Counted from the first letter of the stretch, positions 22,578-34,148 are shown. The stretch is 64,000 nt of DNA from Rhizophlyctis rosea (GCA_027596075.1 JADGJC010000153.1:1-64000); one strand, 5' to 3'. Program-made: numbers and translations. The notes: a model not told the origin generated them from the letters alone.

Positions 22578-24376
22578 TCAACGAACAACCTTCTCCCCCC
22601 CGAAAGCCCCCTCCACCTTCCGCATCTTTGCGTGCTCGCACTCCGAACTTGCGTGATACCTAATATAATACAACACGGCGTCCAAGCATTGAGGAGACTT
22701 GACGTGATCAATGAAGTTTTGCAGTTCTGAATGTAACCGCTCTGAAACCCCCGCTTTTATGGAGCGTGCATCAGCACAAAAGGGTTCCTCGCCAAAGATG
22801 TTTTTTGGGAAATATACCTGAAACCAGACATGATTCCTCGGCATCTCGCACAGTCACTTTCCTCCTCTTATTATGCTGCTCGAATACTTGCACGTTGCAG
22901 TTGGGCGATACAAGTTGAGTTTGTGAGTTACAGGGTACGCATGGAGTCTGTGCAATAGGCGCCGAAAGTTCGTTTCCATGGCGGTCCGAGATTGGGTCAA
23001 GTGCGCCTGTTTGGTCCAGCGCTGGCACATCTTCCAGAGCGCCGCTGGCATTCCGCAAAGCACTGTGAGACATCTTTAAGGGCGAAAAGCGGAACTATGA
23101 GAATGAGAAAGACTCACTAGAACCTCCGCCCATCATCGTCCGTACTTTCTGTGATGAGACATTCGTTGCTCAGGGCATCCTGGGCTTCTTTTTGCCAATC
23201 CTCAAGTTGCTCGTATGCACTCATTAAAGGCGCTGCTGCTCATTCAGCGCTAGATGTTAATTTCAGATTTTTTGAGCATGAAAGACCTAGCATAACACTT
23301 GCCGATTTGCTGTGCATGGGCTGGATCCGTATTGCTTGCGGGTTCAACAGGCGTGACCGGCGACAAAGATTGGTGGAGCAACCATTCCGATGCAGAATAC
23401 GCTGAGAGAAGCCCATCGCCTAGTTATCTCGCATGAGGAAAGGTATAAAATCTTCGTGTCAAAGTTCCTACCTCACCTTGTTCGGGATTTCGTGATGCCC
23501 TACTTAGTGGCAAATTGGTGTCGCTGAGGAAGTTGACATTGGCGGATAGTGCATTGAAGGTGGTTAGGGCTACGAAGTTTATTGATCAGACATGGATGCC
23601 TTCTTGTACTCAAATAATCCCTACGTTGGTTTTCTGTCTTACTTGTATCCTCTTGTGTTGGATTCTGGAACACCGCTGCTTCCGTCGCTCGTACAGCGGC
23701 GCCGCTGGTCTTGTCAGGTCCAGACTCGGAATCAACTGTAAGTGCAGTCAGACAATTTCCCGTTCACAGAGGCGAGACTGTGACTTGCCCTGCTCTTCAT
23801 CTGAGATCCGTGCGGTGTTCTCCTCCGGTGAAGTTGTTGCAGACTGCGAACGTTATGAGATTGTTGTGAGGGAGGAGCCTAACGCCGTTCAACACTTGAA
23901 CCCACCATCCCATCATCCACCTCTTGCATTCCCCTCCCGCTGTGATGTGCTCGCAACTCAAAAGCTTTGGACTGGCATATCACCAACTCATTCGCACACT
24001 CCCAACTCGCTCTGATGAAATATGTCTTCTTATCGTTGACGGCTGTATCCCATTTCTTGGCGGATGTAGAGGTGAAGTTGTTGCGAGAAGCTATCTCAAT
24101 TTGAACGCATCTCCGAATTTTGATTCTGGTCCGCTCCTAATTGAGACGGTAATGGGTGTTGAGATCCGCCTTCTTTTCCCACAGTGGCGTATCATTGTTG
24201 TCATCGGGGAACATTTGTAAGACGAGATGGCTGGGTAGATGGTTCTTGAATGCTATCACGGAAGTGATTCGCAGCTTGGCAGGCTTTAGCTTCCACGTCT
24301 CAATGCCTTTCTTCTTCTCAAGGACATATCGTGCTTTTCCTTTTTTATCGAAGTTTGAGACCAAATTGTACGCCAT
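22578..24376 (-). pseudogene. Decayed, truncated paralogue of the beta-domain/ankyrin gene
   Basis: Starts with an ATG at 24376. The head MAYNLVSNFDKKGKARYVLE aligns with MSYRLISSYSEARPAEYDHS of the neighbour. The beta domain continues with NTHY, WDTAVNDKKTYFIRASWECA and AFELRAHHSGRG, matching the neighbour's AHY, RGKQYLFKVTFENG and RRFELRAYHSGR. An in-frame TAG at 24137-24139 breaks it exactly where the neighbour reads through, and I found no splice pair that removes it. Later exons include SATTSPEENTARISDEEQ and, near the end, ELQNFIDHVKSPQCLDAVLYYI, matching ELHSTLRDLIDEANSTRSLT. The frame ends at 22578 shortly after, so all ankyrin-like repeats are missing. Internal splice sites between 24000 and 22850 are only partly resolved. 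A single base error at the TAG could make it a functional short paralogue. Confidence 0.6.
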
Positions 24377-25136
24377 CGTGAGAACTATTTGATGCTAGAA
24401 ATCATTGGGTTGTAGGCAAAATTGCCAAGCTAGAATCCTTCCAGTCTCCGCTTGCCCCATATTCGTTTTGCAAAAGTATTTGATTTTCCCCTGGTACACT
24501 GCGGCATTCGTATGTACTTGGGAGTGTCAGGTCTCATTTGCACAAGTCGGGCCGGGTGGCAAAGTTGGCGCGGCTTGATCTGTTGGCGTGAGAATGAGAC
24601 TAGATGTGAAACTTTTCAGGTCCGGCATGGCTGGATAACGATGATGACTTCATGTCGAGGCTCATGACTTGCGATGTTTACGACCATTTGAGCCAGCAGA
24701 CTGGGTCCCATAGCAACTTCGGGCTCCAGAACATCATTGCAACCGGATAGGGGCGGACGAATGAGGCGAAATGTCCAATGTCTCCGTTTTAGCGCATGTT
24801 AACTGAATGCGCTTCCTGCCTAGCATCCTCATTCTTTATCAATGCTGGTCAAATTATGCTCGACAAGCAGGTAGCGCACGTGCACTTGCGATTCCGCAAA
24901 CTCTATACCATGGATGGTGAGTTGTGATGTGACTGGATCCCGCAAGCGCCTCATCGTTGAAGACGTGGGGGGGTGGAAATGTTCGTCGCATTCATCCAAG
25001 AACCTCTTGATCAAAATCGTTATAGCCGTACACATCACGTTCAGCGCGAAATTGAAATTCGCATATGCAGACAGACAACAAATACATGTTTAACAATATG
25101 TACAAAGAAAAGCATGAGTCTTATCACCCTCCAACT
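24377..25136. other. Intergenic, possible remnant
   Basis: 760 bases between the start of the broken paralogue and the stop of the fusion gene. A 69-codon minus-strand frame (24829-25038) begins with an ATG and has coding-like composition but no recognisable domain; it may be another remnant. Confidence 0.35.
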
Positions 25137-27485
25137 CTATGCTGAAGCAAGCAACTTCGCCCCCCAACTGTTCTCCCCCGCAAACAGATCCAACCCCCCA
25201 TTATTCGCCCCGTCCTTCTCCCTCCTCTCCACCAAATCTCTCACAATCCTCCACGTAACCGCCCCAAGCGTTGTCGCCTTCCGCTGCATAGAAGGATCAA
25301 ACACCTTCTCCTCCATCTGATTCAACCGACCATGCCACACCCACAACCCATCAAAAGGTGGATGCTTCCCGTAAACCGAGAATCCCTCCGAGTTCCCAAA
25401 CAACCGAGGTTCATGGTCCTGCCAACACCACCCGTCCATGAAGCCGATGGGGTAGCCCTGCATCCCGCAATGCGTCTCATGGTAACACGTTTTATACAAC
25501 CCGTCATTGTACAACCAAACCCAGTTCGCTGGCTTGACGTGCTCCCCGTATTGCCATTTCGTCACGTTGTAACTGATCGTACAAGCCGTCTCAAGCACCT
25601 TCTTGCTTATTCCGGAGGTCAACGGCCCATGCACGAGAATATTGTCGTTGAAGTACGACCCGTTAGGATTAATCAGCGGAACCGTGGGCCCAGCCCGTAT
25701 AAGCGGCGTCAAATCCCTCAAAATAACATTATCCGTATCCATCCAAATCCCACCATACTTCGACAACAACAACGTCCGAATCAAATCGCTCATCGACACC
25801 GGTGCCAACCCAATCTCCTTCCGATACGCCTCGTCCGTCCATTCCGGCATGTTTTCTATGCACGTCCCGCGAGCCTCCAATTCCGGATCAAAGAATCTAA
25901 ATTCCAACACCCCCGCCTGTGTCCACACCTTGTATATCGCCCTAATGTCTTCTCCGGGGTCCACCGTATGCCAATATATCAGTTTATGTCCATCCCGCAA
26001 TGGTTGAGTAGCCAGCCACGAGTCGATGCCCACCAGCTGGAACTTCCGCCATGGTCCGCCCCAGTAGATGTGTGTCAGCATTCCCATCGATGGGTATATT
26101 GGACATCCGGATTTCGCAAGAGCTTCCGCATAGTTGATGCCCTCGGATGTATTGCTTTTGATGCCGTTGTTTTGCATCCAGTTGTAGACGCAGCCGTCCC
26201 CCTCGGTGTGTTCCTGGCCCCAAACTGCTGGTCGGATCCCGTGGGGCTCGAAATATCGGACAATGTCCTTTGCGACGCGCAGCTCATATGGTTTGTCTTC
26301 GAGAGCGGTTAGGTTGAGGGGAGGGATGATGGTTTCGGTTGATTGATTGGATGATGTGTCGGAAGAGGAGAGCGGCCCGTCCTGTGAGGTCATGGCTTCA
26401 CCGAAGAGAGCCAAAGCGAAGGCAGCAAACATGCACCCAATCACCCTTCTGGAACTCGGTGCCTGAGCCTTGTGCCCATCCCTTGCCGGCGGACTAGGCG
26501 AGCGGTCCGTGTCCGGCAGACGATTCCACTCCTCGCTCTCCACTATCCGGTACTGCCCATATGCCCAACACCCAACCGCCGCAAGACCGCAACCCAGGAC
26601 GGAGTGGAACGAGAAGCTGGTGAGTGTCAATTCTTCAATGAACATTGCTTGTCCAATCGTGATGAACCCCGCCGTCCACGCCAGCCCCATCGGTAAGGAG
26701 AGCCGTGCTTCCCCACGTTCCATCACAGCCCTCAATATACCGCTCATAATCAACACCACCACCACCGGCACCATCGTCAAAACTCTTCCCCGTCCTATTG
26801 GCATTCCCAAAATAACCATCTCGATCAACGAAACAACAGCGAAAAATGTCCCCCACATCTTCCCAAACAAGTGTGATGCCCACAAGGTTGGAAGTTCATC
26901 CTTGACATTCACTTCCAGATATGTCGATGAAACGGATGAGAAGAGCGCGATGAGTAACCCGAACAAGAAACCCTTCACTGGATCTGGTGATGTACCGTTC
27001 TTTTGTCTTATCAGGACATAGTCGATGTATTCATCGGGTGCTTGTGATATGAGGAGACCGAGACATATGAGGCCTATGGATGCCCACACAGCACGGGAGG
27101 ATTGTCGTTTGATGACGAGGTGGTGGAGGGCGGCGGATAGCGGCAGACTGGCTAGGGTTGCAAGGAAAAGGTGTGAAGGCGTTGTGTATTGTAATGCTGC
27201 GAACCAGAGATTGCTGGAAATGATATGTAAGGCGGAGGGAAGGGCATTTTGGTAGAACTCTTTGCGATTGGTGAAGACGGATGCGGCCGATGATGGTTTT
27301 GAGGAGGAATGGAGGGTATGTGCTGTTATGGAGACACCGAGCTGGATGGACTCTGAAAGGAGGATTGTCCATGGTGCGGAAAAGGCATTACTGTTGACGG
27401 CAGCATATGCTATGAGATGTCGCAGCGTTTCGGCACCGATGAATGGGCCGAACGGATTGACCGCGATGGACGAAGTTCGCAGCAT
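25137..27485 (-). CDS. Nucleotide-sugar-transporter-like / DXD glycosyltransferase fusion
   Basis: One uninterrupted 782-codon frame from the ATG at 27485. Residues ~20-315 are a multi-pass membrane domain resembling SLC35A/DMT nucleotide-sugar transporters: LPSALHIISSNLWFAALQY, then LASLPLSAAL, RAVWASIGLICLGLLISQAP, KGFLFGLLIALFSSVSSTYL and a final Gly/Ala-rich helix near 295-312. A Pro-rich linker (324-346) leads to one more hydrophobic segment (348-365). Residues ~395-782 are a glycosyltransferase of the sugar-binding DXD type: LIYWHTVDPG, then SDLIRTLLLSKYGGIWMDTD with DTD at residues 583-585, and a Cys/Trp-rich C-terminus. Such enzymes work in the Golgi lumen, and such transporters import the UDP- or GDP-sugar they use. 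Having both in one chain suggests direct substrate coupling (inference). There is no stop or likely splice site between the halves. Donor sugar and acceptor are unknown. Confidence 0.85.
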   Translation of the reverse strand: MLRTSSIAVNPFGPFIGAETLRHLIAYAAVNSNAFSAPWTILLSESIQLGVSITAHTLHSSSKPSSAASVFTNRKEFYQNALPSALHIISSNLWFAALQYTTPSHLFLATLASLPLSAALHHLVIKRQSSRAVWASIGLICLGLLISQAPDEYIDYVLIRQKNGTSPDPVKGFLFGLLIALFSSVSSTYLEVNVKDELPTLWASHLFGKMWGTFFAVVSLIEMVILGMPIGRGRVLTMVPVVVVLIMSGILRAVMERGEARLSLPMGLAWTAGFITIGQAMFIEELTLTSFSFHSVLGCGLAAVGCWAYGQYRIVESEEWNRLPDTDRSPSPPARDGHKAQAPSSRRVIGCMFAAFALALFGEAMTSQDGPLSSSDTSSNQSTETIIPPLNLTALEDKPYELRVAKDIVRYFEPHGIRPAVWGQEHTEGDGCVYNWMQNNGIKSNTSEGINYAEALAKSGCPIYPSMGMLTHIYWGGPWRKFQLVGIDSWLATQPLRDGHKLIYWHTVDPGEDIRAIYKVWTQAGVLEFRFFDPELEARGTCIENMPEWTDEAYRKEIGLAPVSMSDLIRTLLLSKYGGIWMDTDNVILRDLTPLIRAGPTVPLINPNGSYFNDNILVHGPLTSGISKKVLETACTISYNVTKWQYGEHVKPANWVWLYNDGLYKTCYHETHCGMQGYPIGFMDGWCWQDHEPRLFGNSEGFSVYGKHPPFDGLWVWHGRLNQMEEKVFDPSMQRKATTLGAVTWRIVRDLVERREKDGANNGGLDLFAGENSWGAKLLASA

Positions 27486-28688
27486 TGTTTACCTGATAGC
27501 AGGGTTAGCGACGTAAACAAAATAGGATAGGGATCGACACCACGTACTAAATCCGCGTCTTTCAAGATATTCTGCGTAGGTCTTCAAAATCAGACCAGAT
27601 CGACACCAAATGCCACGATTGACTGCGCAATACGCCTAGCTCGTCAACGTTTTTAACTCTCAATTCGTTCCAGCGAAGAAAGAAGCCTAAACATACAGAT
27701 GTGACAGCCAACCCCCCTATATGTATCTTTCCCTCATCCACCTTTTGCTCCCTTGGGGCCTAGTGCATAGAAGGTTTTTCAGAAGGGCAACGTGAGCGAA
27801 GGCAACAAAAAACTCGCCCACGCTCAGGGCAAAAGGGACAGCAAGATATCGTCAAAAATATGGCTTACGTAACATATGCAATCTTTGACAGATGCCGGGC
27901 CAAATTTAGCAGTTGGCGCCTGGCGCGTCAAAGGGCGAGTGCTAAATTTGGAGCTTGTGCAACGCTGAACCAACAAATTGTGGAGGGGCGAGAATGGTAT
28001 TTGCCTTCGTGGCTGGAGGGGCATTTGGTCCCGCGGAATTGGTAAACACCAAAATCCGGTTATCCGGTTGGTGAAGAGTTGATTACCAATATACCGCGAA
28101 ATAGGTTAGATGAGGAAGTCTAAAAGTGGTATGTGCTCTTTGCTTTTGTTCAGCCCAAAGCTGCTGACATAATCACCTTGGCCAACCAAGCCACAAGTTG
28201 CTGCCATTTGACAGGCCAATTGCGCGAACTTCCACGAGGGGCTTTCCGGTCACAAGCCCAGGTGACGAACAACCTAAAAAGCATAACATCTTCCATGATG
28301 TGAAAAAAGTAACACTAAAGAATGTTGATGCATCCTTATCGGCTATTGTTGATAGTGACTGAGAACACTTTTCAATGGGACGTCTTCAGCCGTCCTTCGA
28401 TATTGTTGACGCTTAGTGGCAGTCAAAGCACGAGAGGCGTCGGAGGTGCGTTGGCGAGTTTTTTTGAAGTGGGGACCTCCGATAGCGCAGTCATTTCTAT
28501 TAGTGATAATAGGTAGCGTAGGGTTTTGCGTGCCATTAGTTTATGGATGCTTGATAAATCGTTACTCCAGGGTTACGCCCATCCGCCATGGTCCTTCTAT
28601 GCTTCGGTCAAGAACATAAATGTCTTGCAAGCTCACTTGAGAGAGAGATATTCCTTTTTTGACGTGTTGCTGGGCGGTGATGCCAACG
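27486..28688. other. Intergenic between divergent genes
   Basis: 1.2 kb between the fusion gene (minus) and the arrestin-fold gene (plus). No coding frame with support. A short palindrome-like pairing of TTTAGCAGTTGGCGCCTGGC with the nearby CTAAATTTGGAGC is visible around 27901-27955 but is not clearly a feature. Confidence 0.4.
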
Positions 28689-30211
28689 ATGCCCATGCTG
28701 TCCCTTCCGAGTGCCAAGGTGCGCCTTGAGTTCGACACTACATGCCTTCAATCAGGAAAAAATACCTTGAAAGGTAGCGTGTATCTTCCTGGTGCACAGC
28801 CAAGCTGGACAATGCTAATCGATATGACATTACAGGCACCGCCCATCTATCCTTCTCATCCACCATACCACCATCCACATCACTGACATTAATCCACACA
28901 TGTCGGATAAACATTTTCTTCAAGCATAGCGAACCTGGACTTCTCCGACATGGAAGCGGGGAGTTCTCACTTGATGAGACGACGGAGGAGGGTCAATGGG
29001 TACTCTGGCGGGCAGACCAAAGTGTACAATATTTGGGAAGGAAAGTGGATGTGAAGGTCCCCTTTGACTTGCAAATAGCGTCGGGAGTAGGGACTTTACA
29101 GGTCGGTTTCCAATCAATGATGTTATTCCAGTGAGTGTAGCTAACGGCCAAAACAGGGACAAAACGGCAGGATCGTCCACAAATTCTATGCAATTCTTTC
29201 CACCACCGACATCATTGCACTCCCAGCGCCCCCAACTCCTACCAGCTTCCTTACATCCTTTCGTCGACGGACTGTACTTGCGATGACCGCCTCAAAGGTG
29301 TTCCTACCCACACGGTATAATGAAGATGCGATCAGAAACTTGATCAATCAACATTGGAGGGGAGATGGTCATATGATGGCGTCAGAGCCAAGGCTGAAGG
29401 AAGGGTGGAATGTGCCGGTAGAAGGTCGGGAACCGATACGCTTGGAATGTAGTGTGAGCTTGGAGCAAAATGTTGTCTGTTTGGATGGTAGGTCATCTAT
29501 TGAAACAAACCTTCAGTTGAGATACTGAATCTCTCCCTCCACACATCAGACAACCTCATACCACTAAGCATTCACATCTCTATCCCCACACCACCCTCGC
29601 ACCCATTGAACATCACCTTCCGCTTCGGCCTCACTCGCACCATCACCTACCAAGCATACTCAGATGCCCGCCACTCCACAACGACTCATGAAACATCCCT
29701 CATAACCCGCTTCGAAAGTCCCCAAAGATCACTAGACCAATCCAACCCATCAATAACTCAAAAATTGATTATACCACTCCCGCAAAACGAGTACACATCA
29801 ACTGCTGGGCTTGAGAGTACCCTATCATCATCCTTCGTCCCAGTATACCCTTACATTCACATCTCTCATACACTCTTCGTTGAAGTTTCTGTTCAACCAA
29901 CTCATTCGCACCTCCCAACCACCCGCTCACGTAGCCTAAGCTTCCCAACCCGCCCCCTCACCCGCTCAAACACCACATCAACATCTGCAAAATCCCTAGC
30001 ATCACTCCGCGAAACCCTCACACGGCCATCATCACGCTCGTCACACAAGCACGGGCGAGATGTGCATTCGCGTACATTCAATGTTCCGATCACCATTGTA
30101 AATGCGGAAAAGAGTTTTATGGATCGCGTGAGAATGGAGACGAGAATGGTGAAGGAGGCTGAACGGAATAGAGGAGTGGCCGTGCCGGCTTATGAGGAGG
30201 TGGAGGGGTGA
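28689..30211 (+). CDS. Arrestin-fold (alpha-arrestin-like) protein
   Basis: Exons 28689-28773, 28836-29101, 29157-29487, 29550-30211 (447 aa); all phases match. The first intron carries a clear GCTAAT branch-like site. The N-terminal half shows the arrestin_N pattern: a beta strand VRLEFD, SGKNTLKGTAHLSF, TLIHTCRINIFF, then VPFDLQI. The second half has the arrestin_C pattern: PIRLECSVSL, LIPLSIHISIP, HPLNITFRFGL, and after a Ser/Thr/Arg-rich loop TFNVPITIVNAE. It ends close to PAYEEVEG, a tyrosine context similar to but not matching the PPxY signal that recruits Rsp5/Nedd4 ligases. Alpha-arrestins adapt ubiquitin ligases to membrane cargo. The fold call is inferred from strand pattern only; a search could revise it. 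Confidence 0.65.
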
Positions 30212-30528
30212 GTTCTGGTGTAGTGTAGGGAATGCTCGGAAATGTCTTGGAGGCGGAGACCAAATCATTGTTCCGAGGTTGTCTTTTAAAGCAGTGGCTC
30301 TGCCAGTAATGTGTAAATAGCTCAGAATAAGAACACAGGCCTCGAATTTAGTAGTGGGACAGTGCTGGATTGCAAATGGTATGGATTCTTCATTACAAAT
30401 ATGTGCAAAACTCTGCGCTGCGTATTCAGAAACCTCTCCTCCTACCCCTAGCAGACCAGTGCAGATAGATCCACACGATGCATTGCATTTCGACCTCCAT
30501 CAAACTCTCCCCAATACCGCAACAAGCA
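30212..30528. other. Convergent 3' intergenic region
   Basis: 317 bases between converging stop codons. No gene; presumably the two 3' untranslated regions. Confidence 0.5.
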
Positions 30529-32750
30529 TCACACCAACTCCCCCTTCAAGACCTCCCCAACAACGTACCCCTCAGCCCTCCCCGGAACATCAAACACCCT
30601 CTCATCAATCTCACACTCCACCACCTCGCCAAACCTAAGCACAGCACTCAACGGCAGCATCCCGACCGGCACTTCAACCTGTACGGGCATACCGGGCGGC
30701 AGTTTGGCTTTCATGAATTCCTGCAGGGTTTTGATGTGTTCGTTGGAACCTACGCCGAGGAGGTCGAGGAGCGGGAGGAGGGTGTGGATGGAGAGTGGGA
30801 AAGGTGTGGGAGTTGTGGTGGTTGGGTGGGATATGAAGGGAGCGGTTGTGGCGGTTGTAATTATGTCGAGGAGGGAGTGGTGGTGGTGGACGAATGTTGG
30901 GCGGTCGTCGTCGTCGAGTGTGATTTTTGGTAAGGTTGGTGTTGTTGTGTTGCCGTTGGTGCTATCTTCCGTTTCAGATTCCACGGAAGAAGTCTGACTG
31001 CCATTCGATTCCTCTCCATTGCCGTTGGTGGGCGGCTGATACATCCACAGGTACCCACTGAACTTCCTCTTCCTTTTGTGGACGTTCAGGGGCCTTCCAA
31101 GATGCAAGTACTCATTGAGTCGGTCTTCATCGAAGAAGGATTCCAATGTCCATTGTTTTGCTGCTGGTGGTAGATCCAAGGATGGTCGATATTGCACCAT
31201 TTGTTTGATATGATGTTGAGCTCGTTCCATATCCTTGTCATCTTCTCCGTTCAAGCCGGCTTCGTACCGACGGACTTTCTCGTCTTCGGTCTCCGAGTCG
31301 GAACCTTCGTGATGACTGGAATGGTGGTGACTGCGCTTCCTGGATCCCTTTGTCGAATGAATTTTGATGGTATTCATTGTCGTCGGAGGTGGGTTGGCCT
31401 CTAGGTGTTCGCATCTGGTCTGTATTGATATTTCAAGGGTATCTATGGACCAAACAGTTGTATGCCATGGTCCGATGCATTCATCACGATCGCCCTGATA
31501 GGATGGAGATTTCAATCCATCTGTCACCGCTGTCAGATACTGGTCGTTGTCACTCACACTCCAAATCCATCCCGTTTGAGCTCGAGAGACGGAGAACGTA
31601 GAAAAGTCTATCATCGGAAGTCCAATCTGGTATAGATGTTCATAAACGTGGGTTGCAACTTCAACATCATTCATGCTTGATGTGCGTAAGTTACTTACAA
31701 TTTTCGTATTCAATGCGACCGACACCTCTTCGTGCACTTCCTGATCGTCCAGATCTTTTTCCCACGGCCAGAGCTGCTGTACAAGTCTCCTTTGTCGATC
31801 GCATATCACAAGACGAGGTCCTGTTCGGGTTCGCCAGGTGAGAAGACGAATCTCGTTAGAATGGATACTTTCCCTTACCTTCTGAGTCATCTTTGAAAAT
31901 GATTGATATGTCGCCGCGTATCCAGGACAAGCCTTCAAAACCAACCAGCGTGCTATCAATTCGTATTGCTGTACCCTGGGATCATAAAATGTTATGAATA
32001 GGGTGCTGAAGCGGCTGCGTATAGCGATGCGATACCTTCTTGTAGACGCGATAAGTATCCTACACAAGATGGGTCAGAATGGATATTGGGGGTGACCCTT
32101 CTCGAATATCGATACTTACCGATGGACAAAGAGATCCCAGAAACGGAATGATGGATCGAAAAGACCAATGTATCTCCATATAAAAGTCTTTCACGTCCTA
32201 GTAATGGAGCGGGATGGTCAGCAAGTCCCTTCTCCATGAAATCGTTCATGTTCATCGGTGATGCAATCACCGCAAGTAAATAAACACAACAGCTCCAATG
32301 AACTCACCTGCGCCAAAGCCTCAATCACTTCCCGTCCCTTCGCGGCAAACCATTTTCCCAATTCCTCATACCGCATTCGGAACAGCATTCGCATGATGTC
32401 ACGGTTTCCATAAGATGTTGCTTCCTGAAATGGAGACCATCCTTCGGCGTTTTTGAGGAGGACGCTTGCGCCTGCGTCAAGAAGAATTCTTGTGCAGGCG
32501 TGGCGGCTAATAGGTGTCATGTAAGTAAACTCGTACACTGTGGGATGACTCAAGCGCCGTTGCCTTACCCGAGTGTTATAGCCAAAGTCAGAGGCGTCTG
32601 TCCTCTGCATAATACGCGGAGTTGAGGACAAGGTTCGGACGGGGTAGAGGTTGCGAGGAGGGTTTTGAGGAGTGGTTGGTCGTCACGAAGGATAGCGTTA
32701 TGTAGTGGGAAGAGGTGTGGTTGCACTTCAGGTAATGTGCCGTTTAGCAT
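30529..32750 (-). CDS. ANKRD13-like ankyrin repeat protein
   Basis: Eight exons: 32750-32569, 32506-32308, 32197-32120, 32059-32036, 31975-31879, 31820-31699, 31626-31558, 31494-30529 (578 aa), all in phase. The start at 32750 opens ankyrin repeats: FPLHNAILRDD, GQTPLTLAITLG, ILLDAGASVLLKNAEGW, EATSYGNRD. Then comes the ANKRD13-specific core: FYMEIHWSFRSIIPF, CPSDTYRVYKK, IRIDSTLVGFE, WIRGDISIIF, TRCEHLE. The C-terminus has PFPLSIHTLLPLLDLLGVGS, EFMKAKLPPGMPVQVEVPVG and LSAVLRFG. Length matches the animal family (~590). A Ser/Glu/Thr-rich acidic insert separates the last two blocks. Animal ANKRD13A/B/D bind ubiquitinated receptors at late endosomes through C-terminal UIMs; I see no clear UIM here, so ubiquitin binding is uncertain. 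Confidence 0.88.
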
Positions 32751-33463
32751 ATTGTGTTTGATAAGAAGTTTGGTGGTTGCTGGGGTCGACGTGAGCGTGA
32801 GAACTGACGGGAAAAGGCTGTGGGAGTGGGGTGAGTGGGGAGACTCCAGACTTTTTGACAGGGTGGGGAAGCATTTTCACATGTCTCTGGTCATATTCGA
32901 GACGGTGACTGTGCCTTTCAGCCACGGGTGCTTCCTTCGCCCTCCACCCCAAACGATGAACGTTCAATGTTTCTGCACAAATCGCGATGGCGCCGCCCAT
33001 CTTTTGACTCCGTAGTCGGGGTAGGTACTCTGTGACAGGTTCTAAAATGTCTAGGAGAACAGCTACCTACGATAGCTGTCAGAATGTATTTTAGATAGTG
33101 ATGATTAGAAGGTACTTTCACGCATTCACAACGGATGTGGGGGAGTCTGACTGAAGCTTCGGGACTTTCGGGGTAAATGTCCTGTACGTCATTGGAAACT
33201 GAAAGAAAAAAGCAGAAAAAGATGAAGGCTCCAATCAAGCATCATCATTCAAGAGATTGTTATGCATGCAGCTTGCCTATTTTGCCGGGCAACTGGGTCC
33301 CTGTAAGCATTCGGTAAGCAAGTGTCAATCTCCTCCGGTGCTTGCCATACTTGAATGTTTCTGGAAGAGAGCGGATTCGCATCTTGATTAGCGCAGAACA
33401 TTTTCTTTCAAAGAAATAGTACCATCGTCTCTTTGAGCTTATCAATTCACAAGCTCATACACA
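32751..33463. other. Divergent intergenic region
   Basis: 713 bases between the ANKRD13-like start and the next plus-strand ATG. No supported gene. Confidence 0.45.
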
Positions 33464-34148
33464 ATGGACCACCTGACGCTTAAACGAGCGCTTTCTACCT
33501 GCTCTCCGGCGGAAGTAGTCTCCCTTCTTTACGACCATCCTTCCCTCAAAGACTTCACCGCTCTCCGTAAGCGCATTGAGCACCACAAAAACTTGGCTAA
33601 GCGTCAAGAAAGGCTCCAAGAGCGTTTAGATTATAATGGCCATCCGTCCGTACGTGAAATTTTCGCAAGCGGCAAACTCAAACTCACGGAGCACGATACC
33701 AAAGTCAATTATGACGACCTTGAAACTGAACACAACGACGGAGACTTTACTTGGAATTTCGATTTCACGGACCGCAAATTCCTGTCCATCTTTAACCATC
33801 CAACCATTCGACGACACTTGCGAGCCCTCAGAGATCCGGGTTCGGTACTTCAAGAGGAGTACTGTGTGGAACGGCCGGTCGCCCGTACAGAGTATATTTC
33901 AGAGGATCGAGATAGTTTACAAGGGTTTGCGAGTAAAGTTGGAAGATTACAGTTACATGGATGGTGGACATCAAAATGACGGCGGGAGCTTCAACGACGG
34001 CATTGATGGGATAAACGTGGACATCTTGCGCTCCCTGTGCTTCGAGTTGGGCATTGTTTGTCAGGCGGCTTCAGTTCGGTCCTTGGTAGAGGTGTTGGTT
34101 GATAGCGACTTGAGTCGGGAAAAGTGGTTTGATGGATTCGACCTTTGA
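33464..34148 (+). CDS. Hypothetical protein, possible frame break
   Basis: The ATG at 33464 opens a 171-codon frame rich in charged residues: a helical head (LKRALSTCSPAEVVSLLYDH), RKRIEHHKNLAKRQERLQ, then acidic DDLETEHNDGD and FDFTDRKFLSIFNHPTIRRHL. This frame stops at 33979, but a second frame takes over near 33901-33906 with coding-like sequence (IEIVYKGLRVKLEDYSYMDGG, NVDILRSLCFELGIV, RSLVEVLVDSDLSREKWFDGF) and stops at 34148. Removing one G near 33905 would join them. The gene may therefore be ~228 aa, or end at 33979. No family recognised. Confidence 0.5.

Noticed and set aside
25332..26312. 326-codon plus-strand frame
   Set aside because: It is the antisense shadow of the long fusion gene, with no domain of its own.
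30478..30997. Plus-strand frames over the ANKRD13-like 3' end
   Set aside because: Antisense to well-conserved coding sequence.
31558..32067. Continuous 512-codon minus-strand frame taken as one exon
   Set aside because: Its 5' part is out of frame with the family; splicing at 32036/31975 and 31879/31820 recovers IRIDSTLVGFE and the ANKRD13 core instead.
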